28,465 nt of DNA from a virus: IMG/VR virus record IMGVR_UViG_3300006752_000151, positions 1-28,465 of that record; one strand, given 5' to 3'. The translations under genes were made by a program, and so were the position numbers. The notes under the pieces were generated by a model. The model made no database searches. It saw nothing but the letters and a program-made list of their open reading frames with translations, and was not told the DNA's origin. Positions within the stretch are counted from its first letter, which is position 1, and every line of letters begins with the position of its first letter. This document shows, piece by piece, positions 27,531 through 28,465 of this stretch.

Positions 27531-28465
27531 TCATAGAATCGGGTTCATCTCATCATCATTAATGAGATCTAAATTGTTAAGCTTCTGTCTAACCGCTTTG
27601 CACACACGCATCTCTACAGTGTCATTAGCGAAGACTATTTTCTGAACCGCGTGACTCTTTGATCCGGCGCGATGGATGCGACCGAGAACCTGTCTTAAAT
27701 CAACCGCGCTAAAGCTCGGGCTTATTAAAGATACACGAGGATATTCACCGGTTTCATCATGCAGGCTAATCCCGGTGCCACCTGCTTGTGTCATGCACAG
27801 ACAGATACGGGTCTTGCCTTCCTGAAACTTCCGGATTTCTAAAGATCTTTCATAATCATCCTGACCACCATGGATTAAACTAATCTCATGCTCACCCGCC
27901 AAACGCCGAAGCAGGGCCTCCATCGTGTCACGGAAATTCACAAAAATCGCAACAGCATTACCCTCCTCCAATGCATCCCGGGCCAAGGACTCAAATAATG
28001 GGACCTTTAAAAGCTCCACCTCCTGCCTTGCACGAAGCTGCAAGATCAAAGGGCTGTCCAATTCGTCATCCTCACGCTTCTCATCCAAAGATAAAAGGTC
28101 AGCCTTTAAATCAGAATACGCCAGCTCTATAGCCGCCCGGCTTTCGATATCATATCCATCGGCTGATATTATAGAGTCAGGGAACGAGCCGGGGGGCAGG
28201 TCTCTAACCCGAATCCTGCTACCCCGTCCCTGCTTGTAGATGTGATCGTGAATCCTTTTTAAGGCCGCTTTCGTTCCCATGAATTTTAGCCCGCCAAAGG
28301 TTCCGCGTTTACACCCGTTCTTAAGGCACCAATTCCACCATCCCCGATCATTATGAAAATCAAGCACATATCCCATAGCTCTCATCTCGACAGGGTTGGT
28401 ACAACTAGTGGCACCAAGCATTAAAGTCTTAAACCCTCCACGCTTAGCCGCTATCATCATCTTTG
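27531..28465 (-). CDS. SNF2/DEAD-like helicase, C-terminal part (cut by window edge)
   Basis: The frame stays open to the right edge, so the N-terminal motor domain with Walker A is missing. Visible are a motif III-like LMLGATSCTNP, the second RecA-like domain with AIFVNFRDTMEALLRRL and ISLIHGGQDDYERSLEIRKF, motif V QAGGTGISLHD and motif VI LRQVLGRIHRAGSK. This is the C-terminal helicase domain of SNF2-type proteins found in many phage replication modules. The apparent Met at 28460 is probably internal. Two tRNA genes follow on the same strand. Confidence 0.85.
   Translation of the reverse strand, partial: KMMIAAKRGGFKTLMLGATSCTNPVEMRAMGYVLDFHNDRGWWNWCLKNGCKRGTFGGLKFMGTKAALKRIHDHIYKQGRGSRIRVRDLPPGSFPDSIISADGYDIESRAAIELAYSDLKADLLSLDEKREDDELDSPLILQLRARQEVELLKVPLFESLARDALEEGNAVAIFVNFRDTMEALLRRLAGEHEISLIHGGQDDYERSLEIRKFQEGKTRICLCMTQAGGTGISLHDETGEYPRVSLISPSFSAVDLRQVLGRIHRAGSKSHAVQKIVFANDTVEMRVCKAVRQKLNNLDLINDDEMNPIL

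Overview
The window reads as a contiguous piece of a temperate, probably short-tailed (podovirus-like) double-stranded DNA phage genome. Evidence: a major capsid protein of the N4 gp56/DUF4043 type preceded by a coiled-coil scaffold-like protein, a head-tail adaptor and a beta-propeller-like tail protein, many adhesin-type tail genes, a phage replication module (DNA polymerase A, PrimPol-SF3 helicase, dNMP kinase, split RecB/Cas4-like nuclease, SNF2-type helicase) and a tyrosine integrase next to an attP that copies the 3' half of a tRNA-Leu(UAG). Most genes lack a Shine-Dalgarno sequence and have A/T-rich upstream regions, which fits a Bacteroidota or Verrucomicrobiota host better than Proteobacteria; this host call is inference. 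Because attP is intact and has phage genes on both sides, the sequence represents the unintegrated form. Terminase, portal and endolysin were not recognised and presumably lie outside the window.

Layout. 1-6487: tail-fibre/adhesin region, mostly + strand: end of a fibre with a chaperone-like tail, an FN3-like protein, a PAAGP-repeat protein, two LamG lectin-like proteins, several small proteins ending in a Y-x-(Y/W)-x-G-x-x-W module, and a long coiled-coil fibre. A two-gene cassette (HTH protein plus a tail-module paralogue, 4951-5323) sits on the opposite strand. 6559-7252: small membrane/lysis-like genes. 7307-17133: scaffold, capsid, adaptor and tail genes. 17178-19320: small protein, integrase (- strand), attP, and a small regulator operon (+). 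19317-27154: early/replication genes on the - strand. 27363-27522: tRNA-Thr and tRNA-Ala. 27531-end: a helicase cut by the window edge.

The most notable signals: (1) a promoter family with CAACCG(G/A)T placed 42-43 nt before the start codon and a TANNAT-like hexamer 30 nt into the element, found before six genes on both strands, which would make their mRNAs essentially leaderless; (2) a Fe-S exonuclease split into two genes with a 72-residue ORF between them, so that the cluster-binding cysteines are divided between polypeptides; (3) the attP core with flanking arm-type repeats; (4) GTTATAC dyads lying in early promoters, probably repressor operators; (5) tail-gene cassettes that have been duplicated, partly deleted and inverted.
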